Source: Geosiphon pyriformis | Taxonomy: Eukaryota > Glomeromycota > Glomeromycetes > Archaeosporales > Geosiphonaceae | Reading direction: 5' to 3' | Assembly (NCBI GenBank): GCA_016748015.1 | Contig: JAAOMT010000193.1 | Location: forward strand, 166,364 to 230,363 | DNA length: 64,000 nt | Shown: piece after piece, positions 10,900 to 22,589 of the stretch | Layout: the number at the start of each line of letters is the position of its first letter | How positions within the stretch are numbered: the stretch's first letter is position 1 | Notes under the pieces: generated by a model | What the model was told of the DNA's origin: nothing | Seen by the model: the letters and a program-made list of their open reading frames with translations, nothing else | Databases searched by the model: none | Made by a program: the position numbers and the translations under genes

Positions 10900-12120
10900 G
10901 TTAATTTTGTCTCATTCTTGAGAGACTGTCAACATTGGTGTGTTGTTTTCTTGGTTTGTAATGTACAATATATTTGTAGTTTGTTAGAAAGTTATTCCAT
11001 CAAGACTGTTTAGTACTTTGTTCAGTTTTCTTTTTGTTGAGCCATTTGAGACCAATATTGTCAGTTATGATATTAAATTTTTTTCTATTCTTCAAATATT
11101 ATTAAAAGTGTTTAAGAGCCCAAATAACTGCAGCAGCTTCTAATTCAGTTAAGCCATATTTGAGTTCTGTTGGTTTGAGTGTTCTATTGGCATAAGTAAT
11201 GACTTGTTCCTGGCTATTTTCATCTAATTGTGATAGGACGACACCAAATGCTGTGTGTAAAGCATCAGTGGCTAGTTGAAACCATTTGTTAAAGTTTAAG
11301 TGAGCAAAAACTGGTGCTGTTGTCAATTTTGTCTTGAGGGTTTCAAAAGCTTTCTGTTGTTTTTCAGTTCATTAGTATGGTATGTTTTTGTTGATAAAAT
11401 AATTAAATAGTTTGGCAATTTCTGAGAATTCTTTAATAAATTTCCAATAGTAAGAGGCTAATTCTATAAATTCTCATAGCTCTGTGGTGTTTTTGAGAGT
11501 TTGAAAGTTTTTGACAGCACTAATAGTTCCTGGATTTGGTTTGACTCTATCTTCACTAACAATATATCCAAGAAAAATTAAATTTGTTTTTCCAAAGTGA
11601 CATTTCTCAATGTTCAATTTTAATCTTGCTTTTTGTAATTATTAAAAAACTTTGTGCAGATAGATGAGATAAGCTTCAAAGCTTGATGAATACACATTAG
11701 TATCATTATGATAGACAACTACTAATTGCCATAAGAGTCCTTTATATACAACATTCATGAGTTGTTGGAATGTTGCTGGTGCATTGTAGAGTTCAAAAGG
11801 CATAATATTGAATTCATAGTTTTTTTCTTGGGTAAATGCTGTTTTGGGTCGATTTTTTGGATCTATTTCGACTTGTCAGTATTCACTTTCTAAGTCTAAA
11901 GTTGAGAAGAACTTAGCTTTTCTTAAAGCATTTAATATGTCATCAATTCTTGGAAAAGAATAGACATCTCCAATTGTCATATTGTTTAGTTGACAATACT
12001 TAACACAAAATCTGATTTTTCCATTTTTTTTTTAACCAGAACTACTGATAAGGCCCATAGACTTTTTGATGATTAAATCAATCTGTTATTGAGCATTCTT
12101 TGAACCTCTTTTCTGATAAA
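10900..12120 (-). pseudogene. A2 reverse transcriptase and RNase H
   Basis: Copies the RNA genome into DNA and degrades the RNA strand. Going leftward: IRFCVKYCQLN near 12000, YSFPRIDDIL, FFSTLDLESEY, KTAFTQEK, then the catalytic block reads VVYHNDTNV at 11694-11720, where gypsy elements have YxDD, so it is inactive. The thumb segment CHFGKTNLIFLGYIVSED follows near 11560-11610. RNase H begins FQLATDALHTAFGVVLSQL (about 11220-11280) with the catalytic Asp after Thr, and ELEAAAVIWALKHF near 11110-11150; it runs on to about 10900. Stops and shifts are scattered through it. Confidence 0.87.
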
Positions 12121-12740
12121 TTAGTGGCTGGCAGGTGGAACTTGATAGGCTTGTTGTCATTTTGGTGGAGCATCTCTTGTGTGAATCTAATGTTAAACAA
12201 TATCAGTTTTTCCAAGATCATTGTTGTTTTTTGCTATTTGCAAATTCAGCTATTAGTTGTGTCAATTGTTTTTGTTATTAGGGTTCTAAGAGACTTATGT
12301 TAATTTAAGAAAGTTTTTCTTCTAAAAAGTTGTAGCTTTTAGTAATAGAAATAATGTTTGGATTGGGAAATAGGGTATGTCTTATAATTTCAATAAAATT
12401 AGAAACAGTTTGAGGGTTTTTATTTTGAAAGATGTTGCTATGTATAATTCTAATTTCTAATTTATTTAATAAGACAATAAGATAATTGTTGGAGTTGTAA
12501 AATATAACTCAAAATTTCTTTATTCTTTTAGGAATATAAACATTTGGGATTAAAATTTTATGCTTTAAACAGATTTGTTTATTGGATTCAAAGATTTGTT
12601 GGGTAGTAGTGGGTTTTGAGCAGGTGTAAATTTTGTGATGTTCTCGAAAAAATAAAATAGTAATTGGTTAAGAAAGTTGAAAAATCTGGTGAGATTCATT
12701 CTGTGTATTAAGAGTTATGTTTATTAGAACTGTGAATTAT
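12121..12740 (-). pseudogene. A2 linker between dUTPase and RT
   Basis: Decayed coding sequence with readable pieces such as HHKIYTCSKPTTTQQIFES and KHKILIPNVYIP, then the approach to the polymerase. It probably holds a beta-rich linker domain like the one after the dUTPase in B copies. No catalytic motif is seen. Confidence 0.55.
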
Positions 12741-13130
12741 CTAGTTGAACCAAAATCTTGAGTTTCTCTTTTACTTTTTCTCAATTTTTTTCTGTTGTTA
12801 ACTAATTGTAATTCGAAATGTTGATTAAAGGTAGGTAAATTGCTTGAACAATTTTTCAGCATGTTCAATCCTAAATAATTTGTCTGTTTTATTCTGTAAC
12901 ATAATGGTAATGTTTTCAGTATATCATGTATCTATAACTCTTTTTTTGACATTGATTTCTTTGTTTGTCAATGATGATCAAGAAGCAATTTGTATCATTG
13001 CTTCTGGTGGTATTTTAAGAGCAATTTTGAGGTTGATTTTGGTTAAGGATTTTGGTTGAAGAACTAAAGTGTCTTTGCCAGAATATCTGAGATTATATTC
13101 TGCATCCAATTCATGAGCTTTTTTTGGTTT
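12741..13130 (-). pseudogene. A2 dUTPase domain
   Basis: Trimeric-type dUTPase, which hydrolyses dUTP to dUMP and pyrophosphate and keeps uracil out of new cDNA. The five family motifs appear in order on the minus strand: motif 1 as AHELDAEYNLRYSGKDT (13070-13120), motif 2 as ASxSSL with Arg changed to stop, motif 3 as RVIDTxYTENITIML, motif 4 as a decayed HAEKxxxQ, and motif 5 as QDFGSTR at 12741-12760, the glycine-rich end. A frame change lies between motifs 4 and 5. It sits between the Cys-rich module and the RT. The same domain occurs in all four B copies. Identification by motif order is firm; activity is lost here. Confidence 0.85.
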
Positions 13131-13269
13131 TATTCTTTGTCTATTGTTGTCAAAGTATTTGAATTGTATAGCAGACTGGTTTTCAATAAGATAGATTGAT
13201 ATTGTTGCAATTTTTTTCTTTGTTTTAGGTTTCCCAAATTCAATTTTTTTCTGGTTATTTTCACTGGGC

Positions 13270-13900
13270 AGAGAAATACTAAGAGCATAGTATTTTGGAC
13301 ACTATTTGTCATTACAAAACATGATGTATTTTTTACACAATTGAATGTTTATTTGCTCTAATTATCGAATTTGAACTTTTTGGATTGAATAAGTGTGACT
13401 TGCAATTTGGTGGTATGTTTCTACTTTATCTTCATAATTGAATTCGGCTAATTCTATAATGTATTCAATATATTTAGCTTTTTTTATTTGGTGAATATTT
13501 TCTTGTGTGGCTCTATTAATTAAAGCTATTGCTAGATCAAAAATTTTTTTAGCATCATAAAGATAGTGGTAAAGTTTATTGATAACACTGTTGTATGTTA
13601 TATCAAAAGGTGCTCCTCTTCTGACTTTTTCTGAAATTGATAGGACATATTGGCAGGTTTGATTACATACTTCTCCTCTCATTACAACATTAATCCAGTT
13701 GTATTTTTTTAGTAGCATATTTTTACATGTAAGGCAAAAGTGTTGTCTTATTTTTTACTTCTATTAAAATATTCAAATCGTTTTCTATGGCATGCTTTGC
13801 AAAAATAGCAGATGTGAGTTTCATATTTCTTTTCTGGAAAAATACATGCTCCCATTGATGAAAGTTTCATTTTACAATCTTTACATTTAAGTAAGATATA
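13270..13900 (-). pseudogene. A2 Cys-pair-rich module (putative zinc binding)
   Basis: Between protease and dUTPase the minus strand shows CKDC, then CYFCKAC, then a CLTC pair in another frame, CNQTC, and lastly CxxxxxxC plus CPK with one Cys lost. The stop-free part at 13362-13718 reads MRGEVCNQTCQYVLSISEK. The spacing resembles the module in the B copies (60535-61165), so it is shared by both dUTPase-bearing families. Such pairs usually bind zinc; the role here is unknown. Confidence 0.6.
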
Positions 13901-14149
13901 AAGTAGTTGTTTCTATGATTTTGGTGTAGAATATCTAACTACATTCTATCCTCTGGTCTTCTTAAAGATTTTTTGTTCTGTTTTTTTAGTCTAATTAGAT
14001 GTTAATCCAAGAGCCATAAAGGTTTTAGTAATTAGTAGTTTTTTCTTCTCTTCAAATTCGAATACTGGGGTTTTCTTAGATTTTTTATTAAAAGTACCAC
14101 AAGTAGCAGGTACTCTGGTGTATTGTCTTTAGTATGAAATTTTCAATTT

Positions 14150-14480
14150 TGGGTTTCTCAATCTAAATTTGCATTGGCCTTGAGAAGTTAATTATTTCTG
14201 ATGAGAGCTTAGTATTGGGATGCATCTATGACTAGAACTTTGACTGAAATGGTAATTTTATCAATGGTAAATAAGAAATTCTCAATTTCTCTTACTGGAG
14301 TTTTTTCATGCCATCAGCTGTAACAATTACTGTTTAAGCTGGTTTGTCAACATTTTTTTCAAGCTGTTGCATTAATTGATAGGTAATAATGCTTCTGGCA
14401 AATCCACTGTTTAGAATTAAGGAGATTTGTTTTTTTTCTACTTTAGCTTTAGTATACATAGCAGTAATTGCTTTTTGTTT
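14150..14480 (-). pseudogene. A2 retropepsin-like protease
   Basis: Aspartic protease that would mature the polyprotein. The minus strand reads AITAMYTKAKVEKKQ, then LILNSGFARSIIT around the active site; the catalytic Asp-Ser-Gly is Asn-Ser-Gly (codons at 14403-14411), a G-to-A change that kills it. Further on VTADGMKKTPV and VKVLVIDASQY correspond to the flap and strand regions also seen in B2 and B4. Confidence 0.8.
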
Positions 14481-16499
14481 ATTAACTGCTGCATTGTTAA
14501 GCAAGAATGGTAATTTATTTGCTTCAAATTTGAATGGAAATATATCTAAAAGATTGGCATTCTGAGCAATTTGTGTTAATAGAATAGTATTGTTGAAAGG
14601 GTTTGATCTTGGTGCTGCAACTTCACTTTTAGAAAATGCAGTTTGTTGAAAATCTGATTTTTCTGGAATTGTATGATAACTGAATTGAATGTGGTAGTAA
14701 TTGGGTCTTTGCTGACCAGAATTTCAGAGAACCAACTGGTTGTTTGGATTAATTTTGGAATGTAAATTGGTTTTGTTAAACCAATCTTTGAGCAAATACT
14801 TGATATTGTTGTATAGGTGGCTGTTGCTACTGTTAAATTGGTAAAAGTTGTTAATATTGTTGCTGTGGAGAAGGTTGATAATATCTGTTTTGCTGTTGGG
14901 GTTTTGAGAAATAGTAAACTGATAGTGGAGACTGATAATGAGATTGCTATATTAAAGAGTAATTTTGATTGCTCCTGTTTTGTTGGTCTCTTTGTAGTTT
15001 TTTGCAGTTTTGTTTTCAATATCCTGAGATCTCATAATAGTAACAACTTTGGTTTTAACTGTTTGATAATAATGAGTAGTTGGTTTGGTTTCATCATTGG
15101 AGTGGCTAATATTTTTGTGTTTGTTGTTACTGTTGTTGGTTGGTAAAATAGTTTTCAATCTTCTTTGTAAGTTGGTCAATTTTTTTTTTAGCTGTTGAGC
15201 TGGTTTTTTCAATAGCAAAATTCACAAGTTTGGTATAGTTTGCTTCTTCTATTGTCATTTCATAGTTTTTTGCATGTCTAATGGCTGTTGCTAAATCTTC
15301 TGGGACATGTGGACAAACTTTCTTGATCAACTTGTCTTTTAATTCTGCTATAAACTGATCCAAAATCTGGGCATTGGAATAGTATTTATTGGTTTCCAAT
15401 TGTCAAATTTGTTGAAGAAGTTTGTTGAATCTCTCAAGATAGATCATAACAGTTTCAGATGTTTTTTGTTTGATATTGCAAAAGCAATTGTAGAGAGTAA
15501 TAGAGATGTTGTTGTTAGTAAATTATTGTAGGAAAGCATTTTTGAATGCTTGCCAGTTTTCAAATAGTTCTTCTAAGTTTTCAAACCATTTTTCTGCAGT
15601 TCTTTAAAAAAAGTATGAAATTGTTTTGAGCATTTTTGTTGCATTTCATTCATTTGTATCTTCTGCTTTTTGAATTTTGTCAAGCCATTCTTAAGGGCTG
15701 GTATTATTATTTTTATCAGTGAATTTTAGAATTTTTGCAATATAAGCAGTTGCCATTTTTTTTCATTTTCTGTAGTTTCTTTTTGTTCTGATTTAGTTTC
15801 TTCACTTTCCAAGTTCTCTGAATAATTACTTTTGTTTTCTTGTAAGTAATCAATAATATTGGTGCTAGTTAATATTGGTTTCTGTTGTTGAGTAGAACTT
15901 TTAAGTAACTAAAAATCTTCTGGTCTGGAGAAATAGATAAGTAATAAACTTGGTGTTTGTGGTTGAGCAAGTGAAATTAGAAATGGTATGATAAAAAGTG
16001 GTAATTTGACACTGGTTTCTTGTTTAGGTGTTTGCAAGTGTTTAGCAGCTGTTTTTGGTAATATTGGAGTGTTTGGAGTGGTTCTTGAATATTGTTTTAC
16101 TTTTTATTTGCTTTTATTGCTTGTTTCTGTTTCTAATTCAAAGTTAAAAAAGTATTTGGACTGTACTGAGTAGTTTTTTTCACAATACTGAATAATGTTA
16201 AAATTAAGTTCTTGAAAATAGGTGGCAAAAGTTTTACTGTTCAGGTCTTCTGTTTCCAATTGTAAATAATGCAATAAATTATTGTAGAGGTTGTTTTTAA
16301 CTTCTGAAATGTTGTAGTTTCCAAAAAAATAATTGTTGATACAGTTTTCAATGTATTGGTATACTGATTTTTTAACAACTTCAATTCCGTCTGGAATGTT
16401 AAATTTTTGCTTGCAATGAGTGTAAATTAACTGATAATACTCTAGAGTTGTTGTGTCTAGTGTGGTTACCACTTTGAATTTGTTGTTGCTGTGTTATTT
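14481..16499 (-). pseudogene. A2 Gag polyprotein
   Basis: Decayed Gag. The N-terminal 122-codon open stretch (16104-16472) reads TTLEYYQLIYTHCKQKFNI as in A1 and has no ATG; a Gln/Ser-rich linker follows. The capsid-like domain starts MATAYIAKILKFT near 15754 and continues with AEKWFENLEELFENWQAF and, at 15127-15399, ILDQFIAELKDKLIKKVCP. The C-terminal Gln/Asn-rich region is scrambled by frame changes, with an open alternative frame at 14576-15019 that is not a separate gene. Compared with A1 it has many CAA/CAG-to-stop and TGG-to-stop changes. Confidence 0.83.
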
Positions 16500-16517
16500 C
16501 TGTAGAAGAGCACTAAA
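16500..16517 (-). other. Primer-binding site of A2
   Basis: Minus strand TTTAGTGCTCTTCTACA follows the 5' LTR; it differs from the A1 site by a few changes, including the G-to-A in the first TGG. Confidence 0.6.
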
Positions 16518-17489
16518 TATTACCAGAGGTTTTTGGTCTTTTCTTGAATGTTGTTAATGTTTGTCTGTTGCAAATTTCACATTTTCTGAAAGCAGTTGAA
16601 TCTCCAATAACTGAATTTATCTTCAAATTATCTCTTATAATTTGAACTGCTGGGTTTATAAGTGGAATAACTAATTTTTTGCCAGTTACTTTATGTAGTT
16701 ACATTGTAGTAAATGTCAACTCTTTTCTAGAAATTGCTTATCTGGAAGCTTATTAAAAATGCGTAGTTATTTTGCTGTAAAAGTCAACTCTTCTACAGAA
16801 ATCTTGTCTGTGGACTGCCCTAATGATTATAATAAAAAAGGAAAAGAAAAATAAAAAAAATGTAAAAGAAATAGAATTTTGTCAAGAGAGACATTTTCTA
16901 TCCAGGCCTGGAGTCACTAACAGATTACTGGAATTGGTAGCTAATCAATTTCAAAATGTTAGTTGTGTTGAGGGAATTTCAAGTATAATAATCAAAAAAT
17001 TTGGTTTTTCAAATATTTAATTTTTATTTGAAATGTATAAAAAATGATTTGTTCTAATTAAGATATCTAAAGTAAGATACTATGATAAAATACTATGATA
17101 AGATACATTTTCTTGAAAAAAAAAGCTTTTCTTTTATACAACTTGTTATAATACTAGTTTTTGAACCTGCACTTTTCTCTTTGCTATAATTTTGGTGAAC
17201 TAAAGATATATTTCAGTAAACTACAAGTTACTTCGCTAAACTATTGATTATTTCGACCAATTTTTATTAATTTCGGCAAATTTTGACTATATTAAATGGT
17301 TCAGGATATTGTGTAATTTGATAATCTTAATTTTTATAGTACAAATTGGATTATTAATTGAGTAATGATATTTGATAATTTGATTAAATAGTAAATAATA
17401 ATCAAAATGGTAATAATATATGCTAATTAATAATAGAAATTATGAGGATAATTTTATGCTAATTAATGACTAAAATTTTACTGGTAACA
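16518..17489 (-). repeat. A2 5' LTR (972 bp)
   Basis: Plus-strand start TATTACCAG (TGTTACCAG with G-to-A), end CTGGTAACA, followed by the target duplication CCAC at 17490-17493. Confidence 0.92.
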
Positions 17490-17493
17490 CCAC

Positions 17494-19135
17494 CAATGTC
17501 ACGTTTTTATTGTCAATTCTTGATATAGTACACTTTTTGTTTGTATTTCTATTGCCATTTTTACTTTTGTTATTATTTTGTCAATAGTGTTTTCTGGTTT
17601 TTTTGTTCTTCATGTTGAAGTTTTTTCTTTGTATTTTTATATCTAATAGTTTGTTGATTAATAATATTTTTTATATTTTGTTGTTAAATTAGTTAAAAAA
17701 GTTGTTGTGCCAATATGTATATCTTGTCAGTAATTTTTATTTTCTTTTTATTGCTCTTGTTATGTATACCATGTCTTTTTATACTCTTATGGTTGTTCAA
17801 TTTAACATGTTTGGTTCAATAATTATAATTGGTTTCAGATCTCATGGAATCTTATCTGGTTGGACTAATATTTATTGTACTTCTAGTTGTGGAATATTAT
17901 TGGTAGATGATAATACTATATGGTAATATGGTTTTAGTTAATTATTATGTATTGCTTTGGCCAAAATTTTGTTGTCTCATCTTAATTTATAAGCTCTATT
18001 TCCTAGAATTTCTTCTATGTAAAATGGTCCATCCCATTTGGGGTCAAATTTTCTATTCCATTGTTTTTCCACTTTGGTATAATGTAAAAGTACTTTGTTT
18101 TTAATCTTGAATTCAATTGTTTTATCTAGTAGTTGGTTATCATGTCTTTCTTTTTGTTTTTCTTGTGACTTTTAAATATTATCAGCTGCTCTTTGTTATT
18201 TGTTTTCTAGTGTTTCTATTAAGTCATATGTTCTTTTTACCAATGTTTTTTGAAAATTGTCTTCTGTTATTGGTTTAGTTAAATACATGCTAACTTCTAT
18301 TTTCACTAGTAATATTGCTGTTTTACTATATACTAATTTAAATAGTGTTGTTTGTGTAGTGTTTTGCTTTATTGTTTAATAAGCAAATAATACTAATAGT
18401 ATAAACAAATCTCATTTGTCTTGATTTTTTTGGCTGATTTTGGCAATTGTTTTACACAATATTTTATTGAATTTTTCAACTAAGCCATTGGTTTGTGGAT
18501 AATATAGTGATAATAATAGTCTTTTTATTCCAAATCTTTGGCTTAATTCTGCTAACATTTTATTTACAAATCAAATCTTGATGAATAAATTCAGCAATAG
18601 ATTCTGCATCTGCTCTTTGAATGGCTTTTGCTTCTGGCTACTTAGTAAGATAATCTATGACTACTGCAATATATCTGTTTCTTTTGCTGATGATTGTTAA
18701 TGGTCTAACTAAGTCAATCTTAATGTGATCAAATAGTTGTTTCACTTTGATTGGTCTCAATAACTTACTGGATTTTGTTCCTCCTCTTTTCTGACAAGCA
18801 TCATAATTTTAAACATATTGGATAATGTCTAAATACATTGATGGCTAGTAGTATCTTTTTTTGGTTTTTTCTATGATTGCTTCTTTATGAAAATGTCCTG
18901 CTGTTGGATCTGAATACATATTGAATAGTATTGTTTCTTTCTCTGGTTCTATAATTACTCTAAGTGATTGGTCTGGATCCTTTCTGTTTTTCTGATATAA
19001 TATATTTTGGTAAGTGATAAAATATTTGAATTGTTGTTTTATATTATTTTGTTTCTTTGGAGATAATTTCTTCTTGAACTGCTGGGTATTAATATAGTGT
19101 TGAAGTTGTTGATATTTTTGTGTATTCATTTTTTG
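17494..19135 (-). pseudogene. B1 integrase and part of the tail
   Basis: Continues the B1 polyprotein interrupted at 7660. Going leftward on the minus strand: an open stretch (18845-19129) with the zinc-domain His pair in TAGHFHKEAIIEKTKKRYY, then CDACQ-like YDACQKR near 18790-18810, KIDLVRPLT around the first catalytic Asp, and AIQRADAESIAEFIHQDLIC near 18590-18640. The second Asp and Glu region is scrambled near 18480-18560. The basic C-terminal part and low-complexity tail fill the rest. Compare with the more readable B3 integrase. Confidence 0.78.
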
Positions 19136-19139
19136 TTAT

Positions 19140-20395
19140 ATTTTTGGGTTGGAATAGTTTTAAATTTGTTTTATTTACAACAAACTATCAGCATTTCTGT
19201 TTTTTTTTCCTTTTTTGTAATGTACTGTATAATTAAATAGTGAAAATTCTATTTTTTATCTAGCATAGTAATCATCTTCAAATTTTTGCTTTTGAATTGA
19301 AGTCAATTTTTTGTGGTCAGTATATATGTCAAATTTTTGGCTTAAGTATTTCTTTTATTTCATAATTGTCTAATAGATTGCTAAGTGTTCTAATGCTAAA
19401 GTTCTATAGTTCTTTTCAGCTGGGCTTAAGTTGTGATTAACATATGTTACTGGGTGTTCTCTTTTATCTGGTTCTTTCTGAAATAATACAGCTCCTAATG
19501 CATGACCTGATGCATCAGTTGTGATTATAAATGGCTTGTTATAATCTGGATAGATTAGTACTAGAGCTTAAATAAGCTTTCTTCTTAATATATCAAAAGC
19601 TTTTTGCTGGTTTTCTATTTATTCATATTTGGTGTTCTTTGTTTGGAGCTAATATAATGACTGAACCAGTTTGAAAAAATCTTTGATAAAGCAACAGTAG
19701 TAACCTGCAAATCTCAAGAATATTTATAGTTTAGTTAAGTTGGTAGATACTGAAAAGTTTTTAACTATTTCAATTTTGTCTGGATCTGTTTTGATTCCAT
19801 CTTTGTTCACAACATGTTCCAAGAATTTTAATTCTATTTTGTCAAAGAAGCATTTAGTAACATTTAACTTTAATCCTGCTCTTCTTAGTCTTTCAAATAC
19901 TTGTTGGAAATGGTGTAAATAATCATTGAATGTCTTGAAAAACACATTAATATTATTTAAGTAAACAACTACTGATTTCTACAATAATCCAGTATAGACA
20001 ATTTTCATGAGCCATTGAAATGTGGCTGAAACATTTATTAAGCCAAAAGACATAACTTCAAATTCGAAATTTTTTTCTCAAATTGTAAAAACCATTTTTT
20101 TTTTATCTTCTGGTTTTATGGCTACTTGCCAGTAATCACTGTTTAAGTCTAATGTTAAGAACTATTTCTTTTCTTCAAAAGCATTAAAAAGTTTTTGGAT
20201 CTTTGGAGTTAAGTAGCTATCTTCTTTTGTTACTTTATTAAGTTTTCAGTAATCCACACAAAAACGAATTTTTCTATTCTTTTTACAAACTAATATCACT
20301 GGTAACAACCATGAACTCATTAATGATTGAATTAACTCATTGTCTAATATTTGATTAATCTCTTGTCAGATAATTTTATGGCTTGCTGGTAGTAC
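19140..20395 (-). pseudogene. B1 reverse transcriptase and RNase H
   Basis: Readable blocks on the minus strand: KNRKIRFCVDY-type motif near 20250-20280, DLNSDYWQVAIKPEDKKK near 20100-20160, NFEFEVMSFGLINVSATFQ near 19990-20070, catalytic YLNN for YLDD near 19955-19966, and the thumb KCFFDKIELKFLEHVVNKD (19800-19860). RNase H starts near 19530 with PFIITTDASGHALGAVLF and continues to about 19200. Both catalytic Asp codons of the RT are changed to Asn, so it is dead. Confidence 0.83.
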
Positions 20396-20983
20396 TTAGT
20401 ATGTTTTTTGCTTAATTGGTATTGCATCTCCAGTTTTGATCTGATGTTGAATAATGTCAGTTCTGCCAAATTCATTTTCACTGGCAAAGATGTTAGTAAA
20501 ATTGCTGAGTAGCATTTTGAGTTGTATTTGTTGCAATGGATCCAAGTTTCTTAAATTCATTTGTTCCAATTGTTTTGGTTGGAGCAAATAACATTCTCCT
20601 TGTCCATATATTGTTTGTGATATAATATATACATATCTATACAGTTGTGGAAAATTTGGAATGGTGTTTGGTAGTTGTTTTTCAACTTTAGTGCTTAAAT
20701 ATCCAATGGTAATTTTTTTTGGTATTTCAATGACATCTTCTGTTGTGTTGTAAATAGGCATTTTGATATGTTTTGGGCTTTTGGCTAATATGTAAAGATT
20801 GATAAGTCTAATTTTTCTTGATTCACAAATGGTAGTTTGCACTTTAAAAATTTAAGCTTGATCTTTTACTTTTCTTTCTATAACTAATATGTACTGGTTA
20901 TATGACAGAATAAAAATTGATTAATGAGTGGAAATAATTTCTCTTTTGTCAACAATTTCTTCCTTTGACATATTGACTAGTAC
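20396..20983 (-). pseudogene. B1 linker after the dUTPase, leading into the RT
   Basis: A 148-codon open stretch (20396-20842) reads INLYILAKSPKHIKMPIYN then EIPKKITIGYLSTKVE, a beta-rich block, and ends with LLSNFTNIFASENEFGRTD, the usual lead-in to a gypsy RT. The same two blocks follow the dUTPase in B2, B3 and B4. No catalytic residues are recognised. Confidence 0.7.
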
Positions 20984-21379
20984 ATTTATTCTACCTGTGA
21001 TTCCAAATTTCTGTATCTTTTTTGCTGTTATCTCTAATTTTTTTTTTCTCATTAACACTAATTGAGCTATTTTAACTAAAGGCAAGAATATTGTCTGTGC
21101 TATTTTTTTGTTGGGCTCTATAATATAGGCTTTTTTTGAATTATTTTGTAGCATTACAATAATATTTTCTATGTATTCTGTGTTAATTCCTCTTCTGATG
21201 TTGATTTCTCTTTTTACTAAACTACTTTTTGCTGCTAGTTAAATTATTGTTGTTGCTGAGATTTCCAGTACTATTTTAAGATCAATGCATATGTGTAAAT
21301 ATGGTTCTAATTTGATAGTATTTTTCTCTGGATATCTTAGATTAAACCCAACATCAGTATCATGTGCATGTTTTGGCAT
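20984..21379 (-). pseudogene. B1 dUTPase domain
   Basis: dUTP pyrophosphatase domain of the polyprotein. Motif 1 reads MPKHAHDTDVGFNLRYP at 21329-21379, motif 2 AAKSSLVKREIN, motif 3 RGINTEYIENIIVML with the catalytic Asp no longer visible, motif 4 NKKIAQTIFLPL near 21075-21110, and motif 5 KFGITGRIN at 20984-21013. A stop near 21239 splits it. It lies between an Asn-rich spacer (21380-21600) and the beta-rich linker. The order agrees with the better preserved B2 and B4 copies. Confidence 0.88.
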
Positions 21380-22589
21380 AATACTTTTATCATTATTGCT
21401 AAACCATTTTAGTTCTTGCTCTTTGATAAGATTAGAGAGTATAATGTATTGTTTGGGATTTGAATCATTGTTATTTTGGTTGTTATATTGAACAGTGCTA
21501 GAACTATTGTTATTATTGTTGTTATTATTGGAGTTTAAATCAGAATTGAGATTTGATTTCAATTTTAATGCACAGCTGCTGATTGGTTTTTTCTCTTCTG
21601 GAATCATGTAGATTATGTGTAGTGCTAGATTGTAAATGAGATCACAATCATTACAATATTTAAAATCACTAAGAATTAAACAATATCAGCATAATTTAGT
21701 ATTCAACTGCTCTAGTTATTGTTCTTGTTTTTTTTTGGTTGAGGCTAGTTGTTAGTAATGCTCATAAAATTCTTTAGAATCCTCCTCAATATCATCAAAG
21801 ACATCAAAAGTTTGAATGTATTTGGATTTTGAAAGTAATAAGAGGTTGTTCTTGATTTCTAGTAATTTACTGGTCATCATACCTTCTGCTTTCACACTTG
21901 TCATTCTTCAAATCTCATGTTCATTATGAAGATATTCTTCTAATTGTTATATTGCTCTTTTTCATGTATTGTCAATTGGAGTTTCTTTGTGTATGCAGTT
22001 GTTTATTAATATAATATATTGACATGTTTTATTACACATTTCTTCATGCCTAGAAATGTTATTTCATATTTTTTCATTAGGCAAGATGGTTTCACAAGTG
22101 AGACAAGACTTGTTATCTTATTTTTTTGTCTTTTTGGTCGTCCAAACTGTTTAAAGACATAAGGATAACAATAGAATTTTGTTGCCATTGGGTATTCTTC
22201 ATCATCATCACAGCATGTACTTATTGATGACAATTTCTTGTCACAATTAATGTGCACTAGTTTCAGTCAGTAATATTTAGATGGTTGTGGTAGAATATAG
22301 ATGTATAAAGTATAAATTGTAGTAGTTATTGGTGCTGGTTCTTTTTCTTTTTCTTTTTCTTTTCCTTTTTTGGTTTTCTTCTACTTCTAACTTGGTGTCT
22401 ACTCATCTTAATTGTTGTTAGTCTACAATATTTAATTGTTATCTCAGATAAGTTCTTTTTTTCACTTTCACTTTCCTTTGTTATCCCATGAGAGTATGGG
22501 CAATAGCTTGTTATAATCATTGTTAGCTCATGAAACTTGATAAGCTTTTCAAATAGGTTTATTTTTTTTTCTTTCAGCTTAATCAATGG
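21380..22589 (-). pseudogene. B1 Cys-pair-rich module and spacers
   Basis: Going leftward: a Lys/Glu-rich stretch (22326-22586) with a pyrimidine-rich plus strand, then a module starting VHINCDKKLSS near 22250, with CCDDDEEYPMATKFYCYP, FGRPKRQK, a CLTCE-like pair and CDKTCQY by homology with B4. Further on CDHCDLI-type Cys pairs lie near 21630-21660. An Asn-rich low-complexity spacer (21470-21560) leads into the dUTPase. The Cys pairs suggest zinc binding; function unknown. Confidence 0.62.

Larger units (their letters stand above)
7661..17489 (-). mobile_element. Complete family A Ty3/gypsy element A2 nested in B1
   Basis: Both LTRs are present (7661-8618 and 16518-17489), with 4-bp duplications CCAC at 7657-7660 and 17490-17493. 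Total length is 9829 bp. Joining the flanks restores the B1 tail, as alignment with B3 near 53810 shows. Order on the minus strand: Gag, protease, Cys-rich module, dUTPase, reverse transcriptase/RNase H, integrase, C-terminal extension running into the LTR. Stops in all parts make it non-autonomous. Confidence 0.94.

Noticed and set aside
14576-15019. Ser/Thr/Ile-rich protein of 147 codons
   Set aside because: It is an alternative frame of the decayed Gln/Asn-rich Gag tail of A2.
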